From an uncultured Oscillospiraceae bacterium (lineage in GTDB: Bacteria; Bacillota; Clostridia; Oscillospirales; Oscillospiraceae): a stretch of DNA of 13,182 bases. Within the stretch, counting starts at the first letter, position 1. Every line of letters begins with the position of its first letter. Of this stretch, positions 1 through 6,602 are shown piece after piece. Where the stretch lies: the NCBI GenBank assembly GCA_905233785.1, contig CAJOCV010000057.1, positions 1 to 13,182 of the forward strand, written 5' to 3'. The notes under the pieces are model-generated. The model made no database searches, was not told the origin of the DNA, and saw only the letters and a program-made list of their open reading frames with translations. The position numbers were made by a program, and so were the translations under genes.

Positions 1-987
1 GGTTTTTCCGGCGGGGTGGACTCCGCCGTATGCGCAAAGCTGCTCACGCAGCAGGGGCACGAGGTACACGGGCTGTACCTCGACAACGCGGGCGCGGAGG
101 CGCTCGCCGACGCCGTCGGCGCGGCGAACTATCTCGGTATCCCGCTCACCGTGCTGGATGTGAAGCGGGAGCTGGAGGAAAAGGTCTGCCGCCCCTTCAC
201 GGAGGCCTATCTCCGGGGTGAGACGCCGAACCCCTGCGTGCTCTGCAATCCGGCGATGAAGTTCAAAAACCTGCTCGCCCTCGCGGACAAGCTGGGCGCG
301 GAGGCGATCGCCACCGGGCACTACGCGCGGGCGGAGAACGGCGCGCTCTTCAAAGGCCAGCCCGCAAATGACCAGAGCTATATGCTCTGCCGCCTGACGC
401 GCGAGCAGCTTCAGCGCCTGGTGCTGCCGCTGGGCGGCTACGAAAAGAAGCGGGTGCGCGCGCTGGCGGAGGACTTCGGCCTGCCGGTCGCCCACAAGCC
501 GGACAGCATGGAGATCTGCTTTATCCCGGACAAGGACTACATCGGCTGGCTCTCCCGCCGTACCGAGCTCCCGCCGCCGGGGGACTTCGTGTTCCACGGG
601 GAGGTGATCGGGCGGCACGAGGGTATCCACCGCTACACTGTGGGGCAGCGCCGACCGGGGCTTTATGACGGGCGCAAGCTCTATATCTCCCGCATCGACG
701 CGAAAGCGAATCGCATCGAGCTTGCTTTCTGGGAGGAGCTTTTCAAAACGGAGGTCACGGCGCGGGACTTCAACTGGCTCGTGGATCCGCCCGAAGCGCC
801 GATCCGCGCCACGGTGCGCGTGCGGCACACAAAGTGGGAAAACCCGCCCTGCACGGCGTACATTGAGGGTGATCGGGTAAAAATCCACTGTGACGAGCCG
901 GTGCGCGCCCCGGCCGCGGGGCAGTCGGCGGTGCTCTACGACGGCGACCGCCTCCTCGGCGGCGGGTTTATCGTCAATGACAAATGA
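1..987 (+). CDS. mnmA: tRNA-specific 2-thiouridylase MnmA (5'-truncated by window edge)
   Basis: MnmA uses ATP and sulfur relayed from a cysteine desulfurase to make the 2-thio group on wobble uridine 34 of tRNA-Lys, -Glu and -Gln in the cytosol. The reading frame is open from base 1, so the start codon is lost; the first residues GFSGGVDS are the PP-loop ATP-binding motif, which in this family lies within about 10-15 residues of the N-terminus. The visible part is 328 residues. The catalytic cysteine pair is present: the NPCVLCN motif (Cys about residue 82 of the fragment) and DSMEICFI (Cys about residue 173). TGHYAR, NDQSYML and the TVGQRRPGL block near the central domain boundary also match the family. 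An extra cysteine in NPCVLC replaces the Asp of the E. coli protein; I recall this as common in other phyla. The stop TGA is at 985-987. No promoter is visible, and upstream neighbours lie outside the window. Confidence 0.95.
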   Translation, partial: GFSGGVDSAVCAKLLTQQGHEVHGLYLDNAGAEALADAVGAANYLGIPLTVLDVKRELEEKVCRPFTEAYLRGETPNPCVLCNPAMKFKNLLALADKLGAEAIATGHYARAENGALFKGQPANDQSYMLCRLTREQLQRLVLPLGGYEKKRVRALAEDFGLPVAHKPDSMEICFIPDKDYIGWLSRRTELPPPGDFVFHGEVIGRHEGIHRYTVGQRRPGLYDGRKLYISRIDAKANRIELAFWEELFKTEVTARDFNWLVDPPEAPIRATVRVRHTKWENPPCTAYIEGDRVKIHCDEPVRAPAAGQSAVLYDGDRLLGGGFIVNDK

Positions 988-996
988 TACACTGAT

Positions 997-1043
997 CGTA
1001 GGGGCGACCGCAGGGGCGAAGCAGAGCGGAGGGCGCCCCTACG
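997..1043. repeat. Inverted repeat with 10-bp perfect arms between mnmA and the 5'-nucleotidase
   Basis: Bases 997-1006 (CGTAGGGGCG) are the exact reverse complement of 1034-1043, around a 27-base loop. Inside the loop the octamer AGGGGCGA of the left arm recurs (1000-1007 and 1012-1019). It begins 10 bases after the mnmA stop. No T-run follows on either strand, so it is not a standard intrinsic terminator. I recall GTAGGGGCG-type palindromes as common intergenic repeats in GC-rich Clostridia, but cannot check copy number here. Confidence 0.6.
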
Positions 1044-1066
1044 CCGCCGACCACTTCGATTTACCC

Positions 1067-1095
1067 TTGCGTTCCTTCGCTATCCTTGGTATAAT
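1067..1095 (+). promoter_or_regulatory. Sigma-A-type promoter of the 5'-nucleotidase gene
   Basis: TTGCGT at 1067-1072 (-35) and a perfect TATAAT at 1090-1095 (-10) are separated by exactly 17 bases. Transcription would start near 1102, giving a leader of about 40 bases that carries AGGAGG at 1128-1133, 8 bases before the ATG at 1142. Confidence 0.75.
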
Positions 1096-1141
1096 ATAAT
1101 ATGTCAGCAAACCCAAATAAAAAACACAGGAGGATAATCGC

Positions 1142-2809
1142 ATGAAAAAACTGATCGCGCTTCTTCTGACCCTTGTCCTCGTCCTGTCGCTGGGCTGCAC
1201 CGCCTTTGCCGAAGGCGAGGAGCCCGCGCTCACGAAGGATCTCGTCATCCTCTACACCAGCGACGTGCACTGCGGCATCGAACAGGGCTGGGGCTACGCC
1301 GGCCTGTACGCTGTCAAAGAGGCTCTGTCCAAGACGAAGAACGTCCTGCTCGTGGACGACGGCGACGCCATTCAGGGCGAGCCTGTCGGCACCATGACCC
1401 GCGGCGAGGCCATCATCAATATCATGAACACCGTCGGCTACGATGTGGCCATCCCCGGCAACCATGAGTTTGACTACGGCATGGATCGCTTCTTTGAGCT
1501 GGTCGAAATGGCCAACTTCCCCTACATCAGCGCAAACTTCAGCAAAGAGGGCACCCCTGTCTTTGACCCCTACATCATCAAAGAGGTCGAGGGCGTGAAG
1601 ATCGCCTTCGTCGGCGTCACGACTCCCACCACCCCGCGCTCCTCCACGCCCCGTTACTTCATGAACGAGCAGGGCGAGTTCATCTACGGCTTCCTGCAGG
1701 ACGAGACCGGTGAGGCCGTCTACAACGCCGTGCAGAAGGCGGTTGACGACGCCCGCGCCGAAGGCGCCAAGTACGTCATCGTCATGGGTCACCTGGGCGA
1801 TGAGACCGAGTGCATCCCCTGGACCTATGCCGACGTGATCTCCCACACCAACGGTATCGACGCCTTCCTCGACGGCCACGCCCACGACACCGAGCAGGTC
1901 GTCATGAAGAACAAGGACGGCGAGGACGTTGTCCGCTCCGCCTGCGGCACCAAGCTCGCCAACATCGGCGCGCTGACCATCACCACCGACGGCAAGATTT
2001 CCTCCGAGCTCTACTCCTGGAACAGCAGCGTTGCCGCGCCCGAGCTCCTCGGCATTGACAACGTCGTGAGCGCCGCCGTCTCCGACGCGGCGGACGCCCT
2101 GAACGAAAAGCTCGCGCAGGTCGTGGCGCACACCGCTGTCGATCTCGTGATCTACGATCCTGAGGCCACCACCGACGACGGCAAGCCCATCCGCATCGTC
2201 CGCAGAACCGAGACCAACCTCGGCGACCTCTGCGCCGACGCTTACCTCGACCAGTCCGGCGAGGCTGACATCGCCTTCGTCAACGGCGGCGGCATCCGCG
2301 TTCCCATCGCCCAGGGCGACATCACCATGAACGACATTCTCAAGGTTCACCCCTTCGGCAACAGCCTGACCGTGATCGAGGTCACCGGCCAGCAGGTGCT
2401 GGACGCGCTGGAGTGGTCCGTGCATGCCGAGCCGGGCGAGTTCGGCGGCTTCAACCAGGTCGCGGGCATGACCTTCGAGTTCGACCCCAACATCCCCAGC
2501 CCCTGCACCTCTGACGACAACGGCTTCTTCACCGGCATCCCCGAGGGTGCGGAGCGCCGCGTGCGCAACGTCCTCGTCGCCGGTCAGCCCATCGACCCGA
2601 ACGCCACCTACAAGCTCGCCTCCCATGACTACCAGCTTCTGGACAACGGCGACGGCTACACCATGTTCGACGGCGCCAAGGTTCTGCAGGAGTCTGTGAA
2701 GCTCGACAACCAGGTTCTGCTTGACTACATCGTGGATACCCTCGGCGGCGTGGTCGGCGAAGAGTACGCCGATCCCTACGGCCAGGGCCGCATCGTTGCC
2801 GTCGGCTGA
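1142..2809 (+). CDS. Secreted 5'-nucleotidase / UshA-family metallophosphoesterase
   Basis: This is an exported two-domain phosphohydrolase that most likely removes phosphate from extracellular nucleotides, releasing nucleosides and phosphate for uptake; exact substrate cannot be read from sequence. Residues 1-23 form a signal peptide (MKK start, Leu-rich core, cleavage expected after AFA at residue 23). The calcineurin-like domain carries the two-metal ligands in order: SDVH (Asp41, His43), DDGD (Asp75), GNHEFD (Asn107, His108), then GHLGDE and the DGHAHD histidines. The C-terminal 5'-nucleotidase domain follows, with TNLGDLCADAYL, the substrate loop NGGGIRVPIAQGDIT, HPFGNSL and the late DNGDGYTMF motif. 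At 555 residues it is full length for the family. It ends without an LPXTG signal or C-terminal membrane segment, so it is probably released or loosely wall-associated. It has its own promoter and a strong ribosome binding site, and appears monocistronic. Confidence 0.92.
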   Translation: MKKLIALLLTLVLVLSLGCTAFAEGEEPALTKDLVILYTSDVHCGIEQGWGYAGLYAVKEALSKTKNVLLVDDGDAIQGEPVGTMTRGEAIINIMNTVGYDVAIPGNHEFDYGMDRFFELVEMANFPYISANFSKEGTPVFDPYIIKEVEGVKIAFVGVTTPTTPRSSTPRYFMNEQGEFIYGFLQDETGEAVYNAVQKAVDDARAEGAKYVIVMGHLGDETECIPWTYADVISHTNGIDAFLDGHAHDTEQVVMKNKDGEDVVRSACGTKLANIGALTITTDGKISSELYSWNSSVAAPELLGIDNVVSAAVSDAADALNEKLAQVVAHTAVDLVIYDPEATTDDGKPIRIVRRTETNLGDLCADAYLDQSGEADIAFVNGGGIRVPIAQGDITMNDILKVHPFGNSLTVIEVTGQQVLDALEWSVHAEPGEFGGFNQVAGMTFEFDPNIPSPCTSDDNGFFTGIPEGAERRVRNVLVAGQPIDPNATYKLASHDYQLLDNGDGYTMFDGAKVLQESVKLDNQVLLDYIVDTLGGVVGEEYADPYGQGRIVAVG

Positions 2810-2822
2810 TGAATCAGAAAAC

Positions 2823-2870
2823 GTGTAGAAGGAAGCCATCCAGACGACATCGCCATTCTTCCTTCTACAC
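2823..2870. repeat. Inverted repeat with 13-bp perfect arms downstream of the 5'-nucleotidase
   Basis: GTGTAGAAGGAAG at 2823-2835 is exactly complementary to 2858-2870, with a 22-base loop. It begins 14 bases after the nucleotidase stop. It is followed by ACTCCAAGC rather than a T-run, so it is not a canonical terminator, although it could protect the mRNA 3' end. The left arm core TAGAAGGAAGC (2826-2836), an inner ATCGCC and a TCTTCC recur in the same order at 10466-10504, suggesting a small repeat family. Confidence 0.6.
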
Positions 2871-2881
2871 ACTCCAAGCAT

Positions 2882-2918
2882 AAAAAAGGGGATGTGAAAA
2901 AGTCTTTTTCACATCCCC
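2882..2918 (-). terminator. Intrinsic terminator of the TRAP operon (minus strand)
   Basis: Bases 2888-2901 pair with 2905-2918 to form a 14-bp stem (GGGGATGTGAAAAA) closed by a 3-base loop. On the minus strand it is followed at once by six T residues (2887-2882), the classical arrangement, and it lies downstream of the TRAP permease stop. Reading plus, the tail is only TAAGTTTT, so it may stop plus-strand transcription less efficiently. The stem closely resembles the terminator at 11529-11563. Confidence 0.85.
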
Positions 2919-2933
2919 TAAGTTTTCAGTATC

Positions 2934-3114
2934 CAGTTTTCAGTTTTCAGTAAAGAAAACGATCAAGATCGAAAAAATTATACTGCCCGTCATAAGAAGA
3001 ACCAGCCGATCCTGCTGGCGCTTGTATGGAGTCTAACCCTTTTTTTAATCGTATAAATTGTGCAATATACTCCGGATTTCTGTCTGAAAACTAAATTCTG
3101 AAAACTGAAAACTG
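2934..3114. repeat. MITE-like element with 17-bp perfect inverted ends
   Basis: CAGTTTTCAGTTTTCAG at 2934-2950 is the exact reverse complement of 3098-3114, enclosing 147 bases that are clearly more A+T-rich than the surrounding genes. The nonamer AGTTTTCAG occurs three times at the left (2921, 2935, 2942) and its complement three times at the right (3084, 3098, 3105). No ORF of note and no clear target duplication is seen. A run of seven T at 3040-3046 follows a weak 5-bp hairpin (3002-3018) and is not a convincing terminator. The rest of the 322-base gap 2810-3131 holds the inverted repeat and terminator listed separately. Confidence 0.5.
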
Positions 3115-3131
3115 TGTTATGATACGATTCT

Positions 3132-5237
3132 TCAGCTGGCGGCGACCTTGTTCGCGCCGACGGCCTGGAAGACCACGACGGCGGCGAGCAGCACGACGCC
3201 TACCACGTCGGTCAGCGTGCTGGGATCCATCATCAGCAGACCGCCCACGCCGATCACCACGCGCAGCAGCGGGTGCAGCGGACGGCGGAGATAGCCGTTG
3301 AGGGCGGCGGCCACGCCGAAGACGCCCACGATGGAGGTGATGACCACGAGCACGACCTGGATGGGCGTGGTGTCGATGAGCAGCATGGCGGGGTTCAGCG
3401 CGAAGATGTAAGGCACCACGAAGGCGCCGATCGCGAGCTTTGAGGCGTTGAAGGCGGTCTTCATCGGCGGCGCCTTGGCGATGGCGGAGCCGGCGTAGGC
3501 GGCCAGCGCCACGGGCGGGGTGATGTCCGCCACGATGCCGAAATAGAAAACGAAGAAGTGCGCCGCTATCACGGGGACGCCGAGCTGAATCAGGATGGGC
3601 GCGCAGGTGGAGGCCATGATGCAGTAGTTTGCGGTGGTAGGGACGCCCATGCCCAGCACGATGCAGCAGAGCATCGTGAAGAACAGCGCAATCAGCACCG
3701 AGCCGTGAGAGAGCGTGATGATGGCGGTGATGATCTGGGAGGCAAGGCCGGTCACGGTGATGCAGCCGCCGATGATGCCCGCCACGCCGCAGGCCGCGCC
3801 CACGGAGATGGCGCTCTTGGCGCCGTTGGCCAGCGCGTCAAAGAACACGGCGGGGGTCATCACGGCGCCCTTGCGAAGCATGGCGATCGCGGCGCTCACG
3901 ATGGCAATCAGCAGCAGCGGCAGCTCAATCCAGGAGGGAAGGCTCACGAACAGGTACATCAAAAGCGCCGCGATGCCGATCACGCCAAAGACCGGATCCT
4001 TGTGGGCGTTGGCGACCTGCACGGCGAAGAGGATCGCGACGGAGGCGGCGAAGGCCATGGTATTGCTGCCGGAGGAGACGAGGTATACGAGGATCACGAG
4101 CGGCAGCAGCAGGTAGCTGCGGCCGATGAGCTTTGTGAACACGGGCAGCATCTCGGGGGCAATGCCCTTGAGCCCCAGCTTTTTGGCCTCAAGGTGCACG
4201 GCGATGAAGATGCCTGTGAAGTACAGCACCGCGGGCAAAATCGCGCGGACGATGATGTTTGAGTACGGCACGCCCACATATTCTGCCATCAGGAAGGCCG
4301 CCGCGCCCATGATCGGCGGCATGATCTGGCCGCCGGTGGAGGCCGCCGCTTCGACCGCGCCGGCAAACTCAGCCTTGTAGCCGGTTTTTTTCATCATCGG
4401 GATGGTGACCGAGCCGGTGGTCACGGTGTTGCCCACCGAGGAGCCGGACACCATGCCGCAGAGCGCGGAGGAGATGACCGCGACCTTCGCCGGACCGCCG
4501 GAAAAGCGCCCGACGAAGGAGTTTGCCAGATCAATGAAGAACTGAGCGATGCCGGTTCGCTCCAGAAACGCGCCGAAGATGATGAACACCAGAATGAATT
4601 TCGCGCAGACCTGGATGGGGGTGCCGAGGATGCCGCCGCCCTGCACCTTGTAGAACAGGCTGATTGAAACATTGCGAATGGTGTTGTAGACCGTGAGGTG
4701 CTTGATGAAGGCGTAATAATAGAGAGTATAGCCCATGAACACGCCTGCCACACACAGGATGGGGATGCCTACAGCGCGGCGGCAGAGCTCGAGCAGGGAG
4801 AGGATGCCCACCACGCCGATCCAGATCTCGTAGGGTCTGACCTGGGACATGCCGAGGCGGACAGTCAGAGCCTTGGCGTTGATGACCACATAAAAGAAGG
4901 CCGCGGCACCGGCGAGCATAAGGATCCAGTCATACCAGGGGATGTAGTTGACCTTCTGCACACCCTTTTTGACGGGATAATTTAAGTAGCCGATCAGCAG
5001 GATGCCGCCCACAAAGGACGGGTAGCGGATCAGATCGAGCCAGGTGGCAAAGAGGGTGACGTAGATCACGAACAGGGAAAAGACCGCCATGATCGCATAG
5101 ACCGCCCACTTCTGCCAGCCCTCCCAGACGCGGGTGTTGGACTCGCGGTCATACTTCTTCATGACCTCGTCCATCGCGGCCTGGTCGAACGCTGATTCGT
5201 CAGCCGGGTTGTGTGCTTTTTTCTTCCTGTCGTTCAT
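3132..5237 (-). CDS. TRAP transporter fused permease (4TM/12TM type)
   Basis: This is the membrane part of a tripartite ATP-independent periplasmic-type transporter, importing a solute delivered by the binding lipoprotein encoded just upstream, driven by an ion gradient. The 701-residue protein is a fusion of the small DctQ-like and large DctM-like subunits, the usual form paired with TAXI-type receptors. A soluble N-terminus of about 40 residues (with DEVMKKYDRESNTR) precedes the first membrane helices (about 42-65, 74-90, 103-120). The large domain shows typical motifs: STGGQIMPPIMGAAAFLMAE (about 300-319), GMGVPTTANYCIMA and FGIVADITPPVALAAYAG. The start ATG at 5235-5237 has GGAGGG at 5249-5244, 6 bases away; the stop is 3132-3134. 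It is second in the operon, 77 bases after the lipoprotein gene, with a hairpin in between. Substrate is unknown; characterised relatives carry carboxylates or amino acids. Confidence 0.93.
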   Translation of the reverse strand: MNDRKKKAHNPADESAFDQAAMDEVMKKYDRESNTRVWEGWQKWAVYAIMAVFSLFVIYVTLFATWLDLIRYPSFVGGILLIGYLNYPVKKGVQKVNYIPWYDWILMLAGAAAFFYVVINAKALTVRLGMSQVRPYEIWIGVVGILSLLELCRRAVGIPILCVAGVFMGYTLYYYAFIKHLTVYNTIRNVSISLFYKVQGGGILGTPIQVCAKFILVFIIFGAFLERTGIAQFFIDLANSFVGRFSGGPAKVAVISSALCGMVSGSSVGNTVTTGSVTIPMMKKTGYKAEFAGAVEAAASTGGQIMPPIMGAAAFLMAEYVGVPYSNIIVRAILPAVLYFTGIFIAVHLEAKKLGLKGIAPEMLPVFTKLIGRSYLLLPLVILVYLVSSGSNTMAFAASVAILFAVQVANAHKDPVFGVIGIAALLMYLFVSLPSWIELPLLLIAIVSAAIAMLRKGAVMTPAVFFDALANGAKSAISVGAACGVAGIIGGCITVTGLASQIITAIITLSHGSVLIALFFTMLCCIVLGMGVPTTANYCIMASTCAPILIQLGVPVIAAHFFVFYFGIVADITPPVALAAYAGSAIAKAPPMKTAFNASKLAIGAFVVPYIFALNPAMLLIDTTPIQVVLVVITSIVGVFGVAAALNGYLRRPLHPLLRVVIGVGGLLMMDPSTLTDVVGVVLLAAVVVFQAVGANKVAAS

Positions 5238-5260
5238 GGTGATCCCTCCGAGATGTTAAT

Positions 5261-5301
5261 AGATAAGAAACGCGGAGCGCCGTCAATCCCGGCACTCCGC
5301 G
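5261..5301 (-). terminator. Intercistronic hairpin / partial terminator between TRAP receptor and permease genes
   Basis: On the minus strand 5301-5290 pairs with 5282-5271 in a 12-bp GC-rich stem (one G-U pair) with a 7-base loop, followed by TTTCTTATCT (5270-5261). The tail is T-rich but interrupted, so it should terminate incompletely or act as a 3'-end stabiliser. Either would leave more receptor mRNA than permease mRNA, a common design in binding-protein-dependent transporters. It starts 13 bases after the lipoprotein stop. Confidence 0.6.
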
Positions 5302-5314
5302 CTAAAGCCGTAAA

Positions 5315-6355
5315 TCAGTCAACCGTGGCAACGGTGATGCCGTTCTCGGCGTAGAACCGGGCAGCGCCCTTGGCAAAGGGGACGGCGATGCCGTCGGTGG
5401 CAAAGTCAAGGCTGAGCTCCGCGCCCTTGGCGTGCAGCGCGGTGATGGCGTCGGCGTTGTTGTAGATGGTGGAGACGATGGCGTAAGCCACATCGTCACT
5501 GAGGTCGGCGCGGCAGACCAGCGTGGCCTTCACGGTGACGGTGACAGCGTCAGAATCAAAGCCGCTGTAGGTGCCGGCGGGGATGGTGTAGGAGGCGTAC
5601 CAGGGGCAGTCGGCCAGGAGCTTTGCCATGTGCTCCTCGTCGATGGAGACGAGGTAGACGCTGTTGGAGGTGGCCAGATCCACAACGGCGGTGGTGGGAG
5701 CGCCGGCGGTGATGACGGCGGCGTCGATCTTGCCGTCCTTGAGGCTCTCGGTGGAGTCGCCGAAGGACTGGTACACCGGGGTGATGTCGTCGAGCGTCAT
5801 GTCATAGGCGGCCAGAATGTCAACGGTGTTGAAGTAGGTGCCGGAGCCCACGTCGCCCACGCAGACGTTCTTGCCCTTGAGGTCGGCGACGGAAGTGATG
5901 TCGGGATTGCAGGTGACGATCTGCACGGTTTCGGCGTAGAGACCGCCCAGCACGCGGAAGCCGTCCATCTTGTTGTCGGTGAAGGAGTTGGTGCCGTTGT
6001 AGGCGTAGGTCATGACGTCAGACTGCACAGTGGCGAGGTCGTAGATGCCATCGACCACGATGCCGGTGATGTTCGCGGCGCTGCCGCCGGAAGAGACGAC
6101 GTTGATGCTCACATCGGTGTTGGCGCCGACGTAGCTGCCCAGAACGCCGCCGAAGGCGTAATAGGTGCCGGCCTCACCGCCGGTGCCCATGGTGAGCTTG
6201 GCGGAAACAGCGGCGGGGGCGTCGGCAGCGGGGGCGTCAGCAGCAGGAGCCTCGGTCGCAGGAGCCTCGGTCGCGGCGGGGGCGGCGCTGTCACCGCAGG
6301 CGCAGAGCGCGAATACCATGCTCAGTGCAAGCAGAAGAGCAAAAATCTTTTTCAT
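5315..6355 (-). CDS. TAXI-family TRAP transporter solute-binding lipoprotein
   Basis: This extracytoplasmic receptor captures the solute and passes it to the fused permease. The 346-residue product starts at the ATG at 6355-6353, chosen because AAGGAGG lies at 6370-6364, 8 bases upstream, and because a lipoprotein signal follows immediately. A longer in-frame start at 6466 would add 37 residues ahead of the signal peptide and is unlikely. Residues 1-19 form the signal peptide with lipobox LCAC, so Cys20 is the predicted lipidated residue. Residues 24-50 are an Ala/Pro/Glu/Asp linker containing four pentapeptide repeats (ATEAP twice, AADAP twice) encoded by tandem 15-bp units. The mature domain opens with GTGGEAGTYYAFGG (57-70), the TAXI hallmark. 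Later segments (CVGDVGSGTYF, VYQSFGDSTESLKDGKIDAAVITAGAPT) also fit. The ligand cannot be predicted. Confidence 0.93.
   Translation of the reverse strand: MKKIFALLLALSMVFALCACGDSAAPAATEAPATEAPAADAPAADAPAAVSAKLTMGTGGEAGTYYAFGGVLGSYVGANTDVSINVVSSGGSAANITGIVVDGIYDLATVQSDVMTYAYNGTNSFTDNKMDGFRVLGGLYAETVQIVTCNPDITSVADLKGKNVCVGDVGSGTYFNTVDILAAYDMTLDDITPVYQSFGDSTESLKDGKIDAAVITAGAPTTAVVDLATSNSVYLVSIDEEHMAKLLADCPWYASYTIPAGTYSGFDSDAVTVTVKATLVCRADLSDDVAYAIVSTIYNNADAITALHAKGAELSLDFATDGIAVPFAKGAARFYAENGITVATVD
6215..6274 (-). repeat. Four tandem 15-bp repeats in the lipoprotein linker
   Basis: Units lie at 6260-6274, 6245-6259, 6230-6244 and 6215-6229. The first two are identical (AGGAGCCTCGGTCGC on plus); the last two differ from each other by one base. 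They encode ATEAP-ATEAP-AADAP-AADAP (residues 28-47). Because 15 is a multiple of three, unit gain or loss would lengthen or shorten the linker without a frameshift. Confidence 0.85.
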
Positions 6356-6372
6356 GTTGAAGTCCTCCTTAA

Positions 6373-6388
6373 TTGTATACAAGTATAC
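6373..6388. promoter_or_regulatory. Palindromic operator candidate in the TRAP operon leader
   Basis: TTGTATACAA at 6373-6382 is a perfect 10-bp palindrome, and GTATAC occurs twice (6375-6380 and 6383-6388) 2 bases apart, making a 14-bp inverted arrangement. It sits just downstream of the predicted transcription start and just upstream of the ribosome binding site. TTGTATACAA-like sites are typical of GntR/FadR-family regulators; assignment to that family is inference, and no regulator gene is in the window. Confidence 0.45.
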
Positions 6389-6405
6389 ACCTATGCGGTG
6401 ATGCC

Positions 6406-6434
6406 ATGATACATGATTCCCCTGCGAATTGCAA
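6406..6434 (-). promoter_or_regulatory. Sigma-A-type promoter of the TRAP operon
   Basis: Reading the minus strand, TTGCAA (6434-6429) and TATCAT (6411-6406) are separated by 17 bases. Transcription would start near 6399, giving a leader of about 44 bases that contains the palindrome at 6373-6388 and the AAGGAGG at 6370-6364. It is divergent from the promoter of the HAD gene at 6568. Confidence 0.6.
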
Positions 6435-6510
6435 GAGGAAAATGATATTTTTTGCCAAGCAGACAAATTTTATTTTTAACAGGCCGGTTTTTTATGCATG
6501 ATCCACGAAT

Positions 6511-6547
6511 TCCGCCCGGGCGGATCGGCGCGCGGCGCGTTTTTTTT
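6511..6547 (+). other. GC-rich palindrome followed by a short hairpin and T8
   Basis: TCCGCCCGGGCGGA at 6511-6524 is a perfect 14-bp palindrome. It is followed by CGGCGCG twice in tandem (6526-6539), whose centre can form a 4-bp CGCG stem with a CGG loop, and then eight T residues (6540-6547). This could stop plus-strand transcription running antisense through the TRAP operon before it reaches the HAD promoter. The stem is short, so terminator function is uncertain. Confidence 0.3.
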
Positions 6548-6567
6548 CGCTGCGGAAAAAAGAATGC

Positions 6568-6596
6568 TTGCCAAATTCGCGCGGATGCGGCATAAT
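6568..6596 (+). promoter_or_regulatory. Promoter of the HAD-plsY operon, placed for a leaderless transcript
   Basis: TTGCCA at 6568-6573 and CATAAT at 6591-6596 have a 17-base spacer. A 6-base gap (ACGAGC) then leads directly to the ATG at 6603, so the expected transcription start coincides with the A of the start codon. No Shine-Dalgarno sequence precedes that ATG. Confidence 0.6.
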
Positions 6597-6602
6597 ACGA
6601 GC

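Noticed and set aside
1061..2881. Minus-strand 606-codon open frame antisense to the 5'-nucleotidase
   Set aside because: The plus frame has a signal peptide, complete metal motifs, promoter and ribosome binding site. The antisense product is a low-complexity Gly/Val/Asp/Ala-rich sequence typical of complementary frames in GC-rich genes.
3002..3046. Possible terminator: CCAGC/GCTGG hairpin followed by seven T
   Set aside because: Only 5 bp of stem with a 7-base loop, and more than 20 bases separate the stem from the T-run.
2810..3131. Hidden small RNA, tRNA or CRISPR repeats in the gene-free interval
   Set aside because: No cloverleaf, no regularly spaced direct repeats and no known RNA motif could be recognised; the interval is explained by inverted repeats and a terminator.
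5432..6409. Plus-strand 325-codon open frame antisense to the TRAP lipoprotein
   Set aside because: Gly/Val/Asp/His-rich shadow of a gene with clear lipobox and TAXI motif.
6356..6466. Longer N-terminus for the TRAP lipoprotein starting at 6466
   Set aside because: The extension would precede a complete signal peptide, and it overlaps the predicted promoter, operator and ribosome binding site.
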